Below, piece after piece: positions 6,073-14,150 of a stretch of DNA of 22,800 bases. The notes under the pieces were generated by a model, which worked only from the letters and a program-made list of their open reading frames with translations, was not told the origin of the DNA and made no database searches. The stretch lies in IMG/VR virus record IMGVR_UViG_3300025093_000135, positions 1 through 22,800 of that record. One strand, given 5' to 3'. Position 1 is the stretch's first letter. The number at the start of each line of letters is the position of its first letter. The DNA is from a virus. A program made the position numbers and the translations under genes.

Positions 6073-6750
6073 ATGGGATTAAGTACAAAAGATGTAAAAA
6101 CAGGAGGAGATTCAGACTTCGTAAACAAAACAATTCAACCAGGAAATATGGAAGCAAAGCTCAATAGTATTGAGTTACACCAGCCTTCTTTTCTTGAAGC
6201 TGATAATGGTTACTATTTGATATTGAATCTTGAAACAAAGAAACCAAGTGATAATTTTGAGGGTTTTCTACTAGATAGAGATAACCCAGAAGGAGGTAGA
6301 TATGAAGGTCAAGTTGGTAGAGTAAAAGCTAGCAAGTGGCCATATAGAGATGCAACAACTAAGTCAGGTATTGAGATCAGCAGAGATAATGAAATCATGA
6401 AAGTGATGAAGAATCTATGTGAGAACTTAAAGCTTACAGCTTGGTGGAAGAAAGTTGATCAGAAGTATGATACAATTGAGGACTTTATAGAGGGTTTCAA
6501 CAATAATGCTCCATATAAAGATAAGTACATGCACTTTTGTGTATGTGGTAAGGAGTATTATAATAAGTCTAATTACATAGCTTATGATTTACATCTCCCA
6601 AAATACAGCAAAGAAGGTATTGGATTCAGTAAAGACTCTGATAAAGTGCTAGAGTTTGATGCTGATAAGCATATTGATCATGCACAAAAGCCAGCTGAGG
6701 TAGAAGGATTTGGTAAAACTAATGATGTACCTACTGAATTTGAATTATAA
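6073..6750 (+). CDS. Putative single-stranded DNA-binding protein
   Basis: A 225-aa protein that starts like many phage SSBs of Bacteroidota: a short polar lead, then TIQPGNMEAKLNSIEL and YYLILNLETKK, consistent with an OB-fold core. A Trp- and Lys-rich middle follows (KASKWPYRD, LTAWWKKVD). The C-terminus is acidic and ends FEL (DVPTEFEL), as in SSBs that recruit partner proteins through an acidic tip. Position directly after the Sak4-like ATPase and before the primase fits. I cannot prove the OB-fold from sequence alone, so the call leans on context and tail. Confidence 0.6.
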   Translation: MGLSTKDVKTGGDSDFVNKTIQPGNMEAKLNSIELHQPSFLEADNGYYLILNLETKKPSDNFEGFLLDRDNPEGGRYEGQVGRVKASKWPYRDATTKSGIEISRDNEIMKVMKNLCENLKLTAWWKKVDQKYDTIEDFIEGFNNNAPYKDKYMHFCVCGKEYYNKSNYIAYDLHLPKYSKEGIGFSKDSDKVLEFDADKHIDHAQKPAEVEGFGKTNDVPTEFEL

Positions 6751-6757
6751 GATGAGT

Positions 6758-6783
6758 GTTTAATGTTTCAGCCAACGTTAAAC
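6758..6783 (+). other. Inverted repeat upstream of the primase hairpin
   Basis: GTTTAATG (6758-6765) pairs with CGTTAAAC (6776-6783), seven Watson-Crick pairs plus one G-U, loop of 10 nt. It lies 8 nt after the SSB-like stop and just before the hairpin-T-run at 6796-6826. Two consecutive hairpins in this gap suggest an attenuator, a promoter operator or an RNA-processing site. Confidence 0.4.
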
Positions 6784-6795
6784 TTAACCCAAAAA

Positions 6796-6826
6796 GGAGG
6801 TGTTATCTGATAGCATCTCCTTTTTT
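6796..6826 (+). terminator. Rho-independent terminator or attenuator before primase
   Basis: GGAGGTGTTA (6796-6805) pairs with TAGCATCTCC (6811-6820), ten pairs including two G-U, with a 5-nt loop and six T residues. It is a canonical intrinsic terminator in form. It ends only 12 nt before the primase ATG, leaving no room for a promoter after it, so it probably attenuates rather than fully separates the transcripts. Confidence 0.75.
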
Positions 6827-6838
6827 ATGCTTTATACT

Positions 6839-7831
6839 ATGATCAGAACAGTTACTATAGTATCAGAGCTATCTGAAGTTCCAATTGAATGGGTATTTGA
6901 ACATTATCTAAACCTTCCTGAAAAGTTATCAGGACAAGATGTAAAAATCAAATCCGTGTTTGGAAATAAAGATAGAAATCCATCTTTATGCGTGTATTAC
7001 TCAATGACCAAGAGAAAGTATATGTTTAAAGATTTTTCTGCAGATAAGGGTGGTGATCACGTAAACCTTGTAAAAGAGTTATTCAATTATCCAAAAGCAA
7101 CTCAAGCTATAATGAAGATTATATCTGATTACAATCAATATACTCTAACTAATGGTACACATATCATTAAAGAGTTTAAAGTGCGTAACAAGTATAAAGT
7201 TTCAGAATACCAGCTTAGAAATTGGACAATATATGATCAGAAGTATTGGATGAATTATAGAATTGATTCAAAGACTCTTGAGAAATATAACGTGACTCCC
7301 TTAAAAGGCTATAAAATGTCTAATGATGATGGGACAATGTCAATAAATGGTTTGTATTTGTATGGTTACTTTACTAAAAAGGGCGTTCTATACAAGATAT
7401 ATCAACCAATGACTGAAAAAAGCAAGTTTATAAAAGTAAGCAGCTATATACACGGTCATGATCAACTGACCTTTGACAAGCCTTATTTGGTCATATGTAG
7501 TTCTCTAAAAGATGTAATGGCTTTTGATAAGCTAGGATTTAAAAATGCTGAAGCTATTGCACCTGAAAGTGAAAACACTCTGATACCAGAAAACATAATG
7601 GAAAAATACATAGACAGATATGATAAAGTCTGTACTCTATTTGATAATGATGTCCCTGGTATTAGATCTATGGAGAAATACAAAAATAAATATAGAATAA
7701 AATCAGTTCGCTTAAAGCTTGAGAAGGATTTATCTGACTCAATAGAAGCTCATGGGATAAACAATGTAAGAATACATTTATATCCTCTGCTAACAAAAGC
7801 TTTAACAGGAACAATAAAAAACATACCATGA
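6839..7831 (+). CDS. DnaG-type primase with Toprim domain
   Basis: The protein should make RNA primers for the phage polymerase. I use the ATG at 6839 (MIRTVTIVSEL); GTG 6800 and ATG 6827 lie inside the terminator hairpin or its T-run. The N-terminal part carries KYMFKDFSADKGGDHVNLV, the fold seen in primase zinc-binding domains, but without the Cys/His ligands. The Toprim core shows VICSSLKDVMAF, then IAPESENTL, and LFDNDVPGIRSMEKY with the DxD-type acidic pair. The usual Glu of the first Toprim motif is replaced by Ser within SSLKDV. At 330 aa it is shorter than bacterial DnaG and lacks a helicase-binding domain. It ends in an ATGA overlap with the nuclease gene. Confidence 0.8.
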   Translation: MIRTVTIVSELSEVPIEWVFEHYLNLPEKLSGQDVKIKSVFGNKDRNPSLCVYYSMTKRKYMFKDFSADKGGDHVNLVKELFNYPKATQAIMKIISDYNQYTLTNGTHIIKEFKVRNKYKVSEYQLRNWTIYDQKYWMNYRIDSKTLEKYNVTPLKGYKMSNDDGTMSINGLYLYGYFTKKGVLYKIYQPMTEKSKFIKVSSYIHGHDQLTFDKPYLVICSSLKDVMAFDKLGFKNAEAIAPESENTLIPENIMEKYIDRYDKVCTLFDNDVPGIRSMEKYKNKYRIKSVRLKLEKDLSDSIEAHGINNVRIHLYPLLTKALTGTIKNIP

Positions 7832-8286
7832 GTTGGAGATATCACAATGGCAAAAAGCCTGTTGAGTTTACAGATAATATGATACCTGAAGGTGCATATG
7901 GTTTTATCTATCTAATGACTGTTGAAATAGATGGAGATGTAAAGTCTTACATAGGCAAAAAGAATTTCTATTCAAACCGTAAAAAGAAGTTTGGGAAGAA
8001 AGCTCTTGCAGCTATGACAGACATGCGTAAAAAGAAGTATGAGATAGTTAAAAAACTCTCATATCAGAACTATTATAGCAGCAATGAAGTGATAAAACAA
8101 GCTCATAAAGATGGTGTAAATGTAGATAGACATATACTTAAGATATGCTATAGCAAAGCTGAACTAACTTATGAAGAAGTTAAAGCTCAGTTTAAATATG
8201 AAGTGTTAGAGGATGATAAATATCTGAACTCTAACATATTAGGTAAATTTTATAAGAGATGTAAAGATGATGTACACAAGAAGTAA
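7828..8286 (+). CDS. GIY-YIG-like endonuclease, 152 aa
   Basis: GFIY (residues 25-28) and YIG (41-43) lie 16 residues apart on predicted strands, the diagnostic pair of GIY-YIG nucleases. A basic helix follows (RKKKFGKK), and a C-terminal segment has a Glu and Asn (EVLEDDKYLNSNILGKF) that fit the later catalytic positions. The size matches the compact T4-like GIY-YIG endonucleases. It is translationally coupled to the primase (ATGA), so it may process replication or recombination intermediates, degrade host DNA, or be a homing-type enzyme that has become fixed. No intron is visible beside it. Confidence 0.72.
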   Translation: MSWRYHNGKKPVEFTDNMIPEGAYGFIYLMTVEIDGDVKSYIGKKNFYSNRKKKFGKKALAAMTDMRKKKYEIVKKLSYQNYYSSNEVIKQAHKDGVNVDRHILKICYSKAELTYEEVKAQFKYEVLEDDKYLNSNILGKFYKRCKDDVHKK

Positions 8287-8710
8287 ATTAGAAAAATTTT
8301 CAGGTCTCCTAAGCCTAGAAAATAAAAACATAAGGTTTGTATATATAACCTATGATGGCTCTGGAGATGATGGATCAATTGAAGGAATATATGCATTCAA
8401 TTTAGAATCAGCTATGGAACATATGGGGTGGGATAATCTACCAGAGGATTATATACAAGAATTAGTTGAAAATTTTGATGGAATTTGGATTTTACCACGC
8501 ACAATAACAGAAATTAAAGTTAATGAGGAAGATAGAAAGCTCCTTGAAGATTTTGGTTACAATGCTCTAAGTGGGATTGGTGATTGGTATAATAATGATG
8601 GTGGTTATGGATTCATGGTTATAGACTTGCTATCTACAGAGTACTATATAGATGCCAAGTTTAGGTATATGTCTGAAGAAACTGAATATAAATCTGGAGA
8701 ACTATTTTAA
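8267..8710 (+). CDS. DUF6878-like protein, 147 aa
   Basis: The sequence has the two landmarks I associate with DUF6878: an early YITYDGSGDDGSIEGI (about residues 26-41) and a late GDWYNNDGGYGFMVID (about 105-120), both acidic and Gly-rich, with a helical middle. Function unknown. The Asp/Asn-Gly clusters could bind metal. The gene overlaps the GIY-YIG gene by 20 nt and is followed after 2 nt by a DUF6915-like gene, all leading into the VWA/MoxR pair. The family name is recalled from pattern and needs a profile search. Confidence 0.5.
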   Translation: MMYTRSKLEKFSGLLSLENKNIRFVYITYDGSGDDGSIEGIYAFNLESAMEHMGWDNLPEDYIQELVENFDGIWILPRTITEIKVNEEDRKLLEDFGYNALSGIGDWYNNDGGYGFMVIDLLSTEYYIDAKFRYMSEETEYKSGELF

Positions 8711-8712
8711 CT

Positions 8713-9054
8713 ATGGCACATCCAATGGAACATGCAAAATCTTCAGTTAGAAAGTGGGGAGGAGTACCAGAAGATTATTTACAAATACATGAATGGTTTG
8801 ATGAAACTAAGGCTTGGATAGGTCATAGTAAGCACAGACTATTCAGACATCACAGTGAAGGAATCTTTGAATGTGAAAAGACATTTGGTAAATCCTTTGT
8901 TAACTCAGATGACAAAATTGTATATACAAGATATGTTGGAGAGCAACATGTTAAAGAAGACTGTTATGGTCACATACCATCTGCTAAAGAGTGGATAGAT
9001 AATTTAAACACTCCTAAAGAGTGGATGCTAAGAACACAAAAAATACAAGACTAA
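8713..9054 (+). CDS. DUF6915-like protein, 113 aa
   Basis: A short His/Trp-rich protein starting MAHPMEHAKSSVRKWGG, with PEDYLQIHEWFDETKAW, then HRLFRHHSEGIFECEKTFG and VGEQHVKEDCYGHIPSAKEW. This ordered set matches the family I know as DUF6915. Several His residues (HEW, HRLFRHH, EQHVKED) could form a metal site. Its stop overlaps the next ATG as TAATG, so expression is coupled. No function is known for the family to my knowledge. Its frequent occurrence in phages and mobile DNA is recalled, not checked. Confidence 0.65.
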   Translation: MAHPMEHAKSSVRKWGGVPEDYLQIHEWFDETKAWIGHSKHRLFRHHSEGIFECEKTFGKSFVNSDDKIVYTRYVGEQHVKEDCYGHIPSAKEWIDNLNTPKEWMLRTQKIQD

Positions 9055-9455
9055 TGGAAGTAATATTAACTAAAGATAAAATAGAAAGAGTTAGAAAGAT
9101 GCTCAGTAGTGTTAATGAGGAAGACAGAGTAGTAGCCTTTGAAACAATGGAGCAGCTTAACTTTAAAGAAAACGTAGCTCATATATTGATTGCTATAAAA
9201 GAATCAAGGTATACAAATATTAATACTAAGTATTATACTGAACATTTTCCAAGCTTTGTAAAGCATGTAGGAGAAATTCATTCTAATGCTCTTACATATG
9301 AAAAGATCCTGGAGATAACACACAAAACCAATCCTGATAAAACAGACGTTGTAAAAGAATATATAGAAGAAAGAATTCTACATCATCTAGAAAACGTTCA
9401 AATAGATTTTATTGAGGATATAAAAATAACTTTAGATGGAAGATTTAGCAGATAA
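9054..9455 (+). CDS. Helical (HEAT-like) protein, 133 aa
   Basis: I start at the ATG at 9054 (MEVILTKDKI); a longer frame begins with GTG 9021 inside the previous gene. The protein is all-helical. Residues 13-51 (VRKMLSSVNEEDRVVAFETM and the following helix with FKENVAHILIA) resemble residues 242-280 of the 374-aa protein at 12014-13138, with about 9 of 39 identical plus conservative matches. Such helix pairs suggest a HEAT/ARM-like scaffold. It overlaps the VWA gene by 20 nt. The position before the VWA/MoxR pair suggests an adaptor role (inference). Confidence 0.55.
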   Translation: MEVILTKDKIERVRKMLSSVNEEDRVVAFETMEQLNFKENVAHILIAIKESRYTNINTKYYTEHFPSFVKHVGEIHSNALTYEKILEITHKTNPDKTDVVKEYIEERILHHLENVQIDFIEDIKITLDGRFSR

Positions 9456-10680
9456 AATTTATTCAACAGCTGAGCTTAAAGATAGCTTAGCAAGAGTATG
9501 TAAAGATCTGATGTTTGATGAACCCTACTATGGTTTATTTCTACTTACAGTAAATAAATCATGGCAGGATAACATAGGAACAGCAGGAGTATGTCTAAAT
9601 GGTATAAACTATGATTTAAGAATCAGTCCAAAGTTTTGGTCATCTTTGTCTAGTGATCATCAGAAAGGCTTGCTTAAACATGAGCTTCTTCATATTGCAT
9701 TTTTTCATTTGACTGACTATAATCATTTAACTGATGCTAGAGTTAGAAACATTGCAATGGATATGGAGATTAATCAGTACATAAAACCTGAGTGGTTACC
9801 TGAAGGTGGAGTAGATATAGATTCTCCAGAGTTTGCAGCTATGAATCTGAAAAGAAAGGCTGGTACTCAGTATTATTATGATGAGCTCATGAAGCAGTGT
9901 AATACTAATTGTAATAACCCAAACCCAGTTGTAATCATTTGTGATGCAATGGATAATGGAGATCAAACATGCACTCTTCCTGATGGTACACAAATAATTG
10001 TACCAGATCATGATTGGCAAGACATGGAAAATGTAGATGAAGCTACTAAGAAAATGATACAAGCTCAGACAGGACATATTCTTAAAGAAATTGAAGAACA
10101 GGTCAAGAAGTCTAATCCAGGTAACATACCAGGAGAGCTAGCAGAAATACTTGAAAAGCTATCTATTATAATTCCTCCTAAGTTTGATTGGAAAGGTTAT
10201 ATGAGAAGATTTGTAGGGAAGTCTACTAAGATTTACACTAAGAAATCTAGAAGAAAGCTCAACAAAAGACTTCCAGATTTTCCAGGGTTAAAGATCAAAA
10301 AGCAAAAGCATGTACTTGCAGCAATAGATACATCAGGTTCTGTTAATAAAGATGAGCTTAAAGAATTCTTTAATGAATTATATCACATTAACAAGACAGG
10401 AACAGATGTAACAATAGTTGAATGTGATACTGCTATTTCGTATATTGGAGAGTTTGATCCCAACAAAGATTTGGAGATACATGGTAGAGGAGGTACATCC
10501 TTTCAGCCAGTAATAGATTACTATAACAAAAACCTAAATAAATATAGTTGCTTATTCTATTTCACAGATGGAGAAGCATCTACACCCCATGATGCAAAAG
10601 GTAATATTCTATGGGTATTATCTAGTGTTTCAAATATGAATGAAAATTTACCAGGAAGCGTAATTAAATTAGAACTATGA
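9436..10680 (+). CDS. Metallopeptidase-like / VWA domain protein (DUF2201-type)
   Basis: A two-domain protein of 414 aa. The N-terminal domain has the zinc-metallopeptidase signature HELLHIAFFH (residues 82-91) and a following NIAMDMEINQYI (105-116) that could supply another ligand. A long linker leads to a C-terminal von Willebrand A-like domain with MIDAS residues DTSGS (298-302), Thr354 in GRGGTSF and Asp378 in FTDGEA. This is the architecture of DUF2201-type proteins, which pair with MoxR AAA+ ATPases. The pairing is seen here: its stop overlaps the ATPase start by 4 nt (ATGA). Such pairs generally act as metal-dependent chaperones or remodelling machines. Whether the HExxH site is proteolytic is unknown. 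Confidence 0.82.
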   Translation: MEDLADKIYSTAELKDSLARVCKDLMFDEPYYGLFLLTVNKSWQDNIGTAGVCLNGINYDLRISPKFWSSLSSDHQKGLLKHELLHIAFFHLTDYNHLTDARVRNIAMDMEINQYIKPEWLPEGGVDIDSPEFAAMNLKRKAGTQYYYDELMKQCNTNCNNPNPVVIICDAMDNGDQTCTLPDGTQIIVPDHDWQDMENVDEATKKMIQAQTGHILKEIEEQVKKSNPGNIPGELAEILEKLSIIIPPKFDWKGYMRRFVGKSTKIYTKKSRRKLNKRLPDFPGLKIKKQKHVLAAIDTSGSVNKDELKEFFNELYHINKTGTDVTIVECDTAISYIGEFDPNKDLEIHGRGGTSFQPVIDYYNKNLNKYSCLFYFTDGEASTPHDAKGNILWVLSSVSNMNENLPGSVIKLEL

Positions 10681-11927
10681 ATCAAATTAATTTAGACTCA
10701 GCAGAGATGAAGGATTTTCTTCATCACATAATAACAAATAATAGATATATACAGAATACAGGAAAGGTTCCTGTATCAACAGAAATCATTGGAGATTCTG
10801 GTCTTGGTAAGACTAGTATAGCGTTGCAACTTGCTAAAGAGTATGACTTAAACTTTGTCAAGCTTAATTTAGCACAGATTGAAGAGCTAGGTGACCTAGT
10901 TGGTTTTCCAGTTAGACAGTTTCAATTGTCTAAAGGTGGAGAAACCAAAACTAAAATGGTAAAGGTTACTGATGCTGATGGAAAGGTATCTTTTCAGAAG
11001 AAAGAGGTTCCAGGTGGTAAGACAGTATGGGTAGATGAGAACGCAACTGATGAGTATGCTAAACAAGGATTCTCTTTCACTGGTAAGAAGAGAATGTCTT
11101 ATTGTCCACCTGAATGGATTGCTGATAAAAAAGGTGGTGGTATTTTGATTCTAGATGACTGGAACAGAGCTGACATAAGATTTATTCAAGCTGTTATGGA
11201 ATTAGTAGACAGACAGGAATATATCTCATGGAAGCTTCCTAAAGACTGGCACATAGTTTTAACAGCTAATCCAGACAATGGAGAATACTTAGTTAATACT
11301 ATTGACGTAGCTCAGAGAACTAGATTTGTTAGCACAAGCTTAAAGTATTCTAGTGACAGATGGGCAGAGTGGGCAGAGAAAGAGAATGTAGATTCTAGAT
11401 GTATAAACTTTATGCTAATGCATCCAGAGGTTGTATCAGAAAGAGTTAATCCAAGAAGTATAACTACATTCTTTAATTGCATCAGTTCATTTAAATCATT
11501 TGAAGACAATCTTCCAATGATACAAATGGTTGGTGAGGGTTCTGTGGGCCCAGAAGTAGCCACACTATTTACTCAGTTTATTAATAATAGACTAGATAAA
11601 ATAGTAACACCAAAGCAGATATTGTTTGGAGATGATAACGTAACTGTTAAGACTTCAATATTATCAGCTACAGGTAGAGGACAAGACTTTCGTGCAGATA
11701 TAGCTAGCGTTATAACTACAAGGGTAGTCAATTATATACTCAACTATGCAGAGAATAACACAGTAGCAGGAGATGTTATTAGCAGGTTGAATTTCTTAGT
11801 AAACGATGAGGATTTATTTACTGATGATCTTAAATACATTATTGTAAGAAGATTGATTAATGGAAATAAACTTAAGTTTCAAAAGATGTTGACTAATCCT
11901 AAAGTGCAGGAAATGACTTTAAAATAA
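10677..11927 (+). CDS. MoxR-type AAA+ ATPase
   Basis: Walker A is GDSGLGKT (residues 39-46). The Walker B strand ILILDDWNRAD (D160, D161) has Asp in place of the usual Glu but keeps the N-R-A that is typical of MoxR (consensus LDEINRA). Sensor 1 is LTANPDNGEY and an arginine-finger region is AQRTRFV. The protein has 416 aa with a long insertion between Walker A and B (about residues 60-145). It is coupled to the VWA/metallopeptidase gene by a 4-nt overlap. MoxR ATPases use ATP to drive conformational change in targets recognised by VWA partners. The block ends with a hairpin at 11966-11991. Confidence 0.82.
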   Translation: MNQINLDSAEMKDFLHHIITNNRYIQNTGKVPVSTEIIGDSGLGKTSIALQLAKEYDLNFVKLNLAQIEELGDLVGFPVRQFQLSKGGETKTKMVKVTDADGKVSFQKKEVPGGKTVWVDENATDEYAKQGFSFTGKKRMSYCPPEWIADKKGGGILILDDWNRADIRFIQAVMELVDRQEYISWKLPKDWHIVLTANPDNGEYLVNTIDVAQRTRFVSTSLKYSSDRWAEWAEKENVDSRCINFMLMHPEVVSERVNPRSITTFFNCISSFKSFEDNLPMIQMVGEGSVGPEVATLFTQFINNRLDKIVTPKQILFGDDNVTVKTSILSATGRGQDFRADIASVITTRVVNYILNYAENNTVAGDVISRLNFLVNDEDLFTDDLKYIIVRRLINGNKLKFQKMLTNPKVQEMTLK

Positions 11928-11965
11928 TCAATCAAACATTTTAGTAGGCCTTAATCACTAATTAA

Positions 11966-11998
11966 CAGGGGACTGTATGGCGTGTCCCCTGATGTTTT
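11966..11998 (+). terminator. Hairpin terminator after the MoxR gene
   Basis: CAGGGGAC (11966-11973) and GTCCCCTG (11984-11991) form a perfect 8-bp GC-rich stem with a 10-nt loop, followed by ATG and four T residues. It ends 15 nt (from the T-run) before the ATG at 12014, so it may attenuate into the following gene rather than fully stop transcription. Confidence 0.65.
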
Positions 11999-12013
11999 AT
12001 TAATAGAAAGAAG

Positions 12014-13138
12014 ATGAAAAAATACACAATATTATATATTGATGATGCTGGAGAATTAAATATCAAATACAAAAAACTTTATAGCTCAACTCACTTTGAA
12101 CAAAAGTCAAAACGTTTTCTACGTAAAGTAGATGATGAAAAGAAGTGGGATGGTGCTAATGAGCCTGTATTTATAGGCCCAAATTGTACATTATCTAGAT
12201 TTAAAGTAAGAGAAAAAACATCTATAACTTACTCTTTTGAAAAGAGTCAAGCTGCATTCTTTGATTTAGGGGATATATATGGTTTTTCACCAAGCCAATT
12301 TGTAAACTCAAACTTTTATGTTAAAGAAGAATATACAAAGATGGGTGCTTCTGATAAATGGTTTACAGAACTTTTACTTCTTGCAAAATCAGATAAAGTT
12401 GAGGGTGTTACAGCCAATATCAATAAGATTCTGAACTTTAAAAAGTTAGCTCAATCTAATAATGAAGGTGTTGCAACTTGGTTACTAGAAAGAGAATCCA
12501 CTAGTAGTATTATAAAACTGCTTTGTGATAACTTTAATTTAAATCTTACTCAGTTAGATCATCGTATAAGATATTCTTATGCTGAAGGATATTATGTGCC
12601 TAGTGAAAAGCTTGGTAGAGATATAATCGCAGCTGAAGATAATGATCCTATCTTTGATAAGATTTATGACATAGGTTGGTTAAGTACATTTATTCAAGGT
12701 GAAGCTATAGTTATAGATCAAAATAAGTATGAAGAGCTTAGTAAAATGTTAAACACTAGAGATGAATCAAATGTGACATTAGCTATGGAGATAATGGCTA
12801 ATACTAAGTTTGAAGAAAGCTTTCATTATTTATTCATGCTATTTTATAATCATAGTAATGAAATAGAGTGTTCAAAAACAAGGAATCATGTAAACTTTAA
12901 ATCATTAACTAAAAAGTTCAATAGTTTTGGCAGGAGCTGGGATCAGATATATTCTGCAGACAATTGGTCATCTGCTAACTTGCAGTATGTTACTGCAGCA
13001 TTAATTAAAATGAATCAGTTTACAGAAGAAAAGATGAGCATGCTTATAGATCTACTTAAGCCTAAAATGTTTAGTGACAATGAGTATTATGATTTAGCTA
13101 TAGAACCAAAGGAAGGAGCGTTTGATGATGGAGAATAA
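12014..13138 (+). CDS. Hypothetical helical protein, 374 aa
   Basis: An unrecognised soluble protein. The N-terminal 100 residues are basic and partly beta (KKYTILYIDDAGEL, KWDGANEPVFIGP). The rest is helical with aromatic residues. Residues 242-280 (LSKMLNTRDESNVTLAMEIM and the following helix with FEESFHYLFML) resemble the helical segment of the 133-aa protein at 9054, hinting at a shared HEAT-like fold. It lies between the MoxR gene and the PD-(D/E)XK nuclease, after a hairpin, and its end overlaps the nuclease start by 14 nt. It could be a partner of the VWA/MoxR module or a recombination factor; neither is shown. Confidence 0.6.
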   Translation: MKKYTILYIDDAGELNIKYKKLYSSTHFEQKSKRFLRKVDDEKKWDGANEPVFIGPNCTLSRFKVREKTSITYSFEKSQAAFFDLGDIYGFSPSQFVNSNFYVKEEYTKMGASDKWFTELLLLAKSDKVEGVTANINKILNFKKLAQSNNEGVATWLLERESTSSIIKLLCDNFNLNLTQLDHRIRYSYAEGYYVPSEKLGRDIIAAEDNDPIFDKIYDIGWLSTFIQGEAIVIDQNKYEELSKMLNTRDESNVTLAMEIMANTKFEESFHYLFMLFYNHSNEIECSKTRNHVNFKSLTKKFNSFGRSWDQIYSADNWSSANLQYVTAALIKMNQFTEEKMSMLIDLLKPKMFSDNEYYDLAIEPKEGAFDDGE

Positions 13139-14138
13139 TCAAAAACGTATATTAGATAAAGGTTTTTGTTTCAGTTATTCAAGTCTAAATAAGCTAGTTA
13201 ATCATCCACAGCTTTTTTACAAAGAATATATCCTAAAGGAAAAGGAAATAAAAACAGAGAAATATTTGGTTGAAGGTGCAATAATACATAACTTGCTACT
13301 TGAACCTGATGCATTTGATGACAAGTTCATAACAACTCCAGAATTACCAAGTCCAAATTCAATTAAAGTAGTTACTCATATACATAAGCTGTATGAGGAA
13401 AGACTTAACCTAAGCTCAAACCCATTAGCTGGTGAGCAAATTAAAACCAAATCTAGTTTAGCTGACTTTGAAGATGAGATATTAGATTACCTAGAGGAAA
13501 TCAATCTACATCAAAAAGTAAGCAAAGAAAAAAGAGCACTCAAAATTATTGAACCAAAATCAATTGACTATTTTGAACATCTAAAGAACAGTAAAGACAA
13601 AACCATAATAGATTCAGAAGTACTTGCTAAATGTGTTGATGCTATAGAAATCATCAGACAAGATAAAGGCATTATGGATCTGTTGGGACAAGGAGAGGAA
13701 AGTGAAGATAAAGCAGTGTTCAATGAATTAGAAATTATAGAGGAGGAAATTATTCTTAAGGGAATAGTTGATAACGTTGTAATTGATAAGAAGAATAAAG
13801 AGATAGTCATAAATGATTTCAAGACTACAAGTAAAACTCTTAGTGACTTTGAGAACACAGTTGAATTCTATAACTATAATCTCCAAGCAGCTATTTATGA
13901 AATACTTGTTAGTACTTGGTGTTCTGAATTAATTGAAGATTCAGAAGAATATTCAGTTAAGTTTAATTTTATTGTGTTTGATAAGTACAATTACTTGTAT
14001 GCTTTTCCAGTGACAGAAGAAACAATGGTCAGATGGAGAGAGGATTTAAGTAAAGCTTTGGAGAAAGCTATGTATCATATTAAGAACAAGAATTATAATT
14101 TACCGTATGAGTATATAACAGGTTTAGTCAAACTCTAA
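13125..14138 (+). CDS. PD-(D/E)XK nuclease (RecE/Cas4-like exonuclease)
   Basis: I take the ATG at 13125, six nt after AAGGAG (13113-13118); a TTG at 13122 is less likely and ATG 13128 also possible. The N-terminus has SYSSLNKLVNHPQLFYKEYI and EGAIIHNLLLEP with the motif-I His. The catalytic core is GIVDNVVID (Asp216) followed by NDFKTT (Asp231, Lys233), then a QAAIYEIL helix, the QxxxY-type motif. This order is that of RecE/Cas4/DUF3799-like nucleases, which chew double-stranded ends to expose single strands. With the Sak4-like ATPase and SSB-like protein it completes a plausible recombination set. Confidence 0.8.
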   Translation: MMENNQKRILDKGFCFSYSSLNKLVNHPQLFYKEYILKEKEIKTEKYLVEGAIIHNLLLEPDAFDDKFITTPELPSPNSIKVVTHIHKLYEERLNLSSNPLAGEQIKTKSSLADFEDEILDYLEEINLHQKVSKEKRALKIIEPKSIDYFEHLKNSKDKTIIDSEVLAKCVDAIEIIRQDKGIMDLLGQGEESEDKAVFNELEIIEEEIILKGIVDNVVIDKKNKEIVINDFKTTSKTLSDFENTVEFYNYNLQAAIYEILVSTWCSELIEDSEEYSVKFNFIVFDKYNYLYAFPVTEETMVRWREDLSKALEKAMYHIKNKNYNLPYEYITGLVKL

Positions 14139-14150
14139 ACTTGAAATTAC

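Noticed and set aside
6800-6838. GTG (6800) or ATG (6827) start for the primase
   Set aside because: Both start codons fall inside the terminator hairpin or directly after its T-run; the added residues are the translation of that hairpin. ATG 6839 gives a sensible N-terminus.
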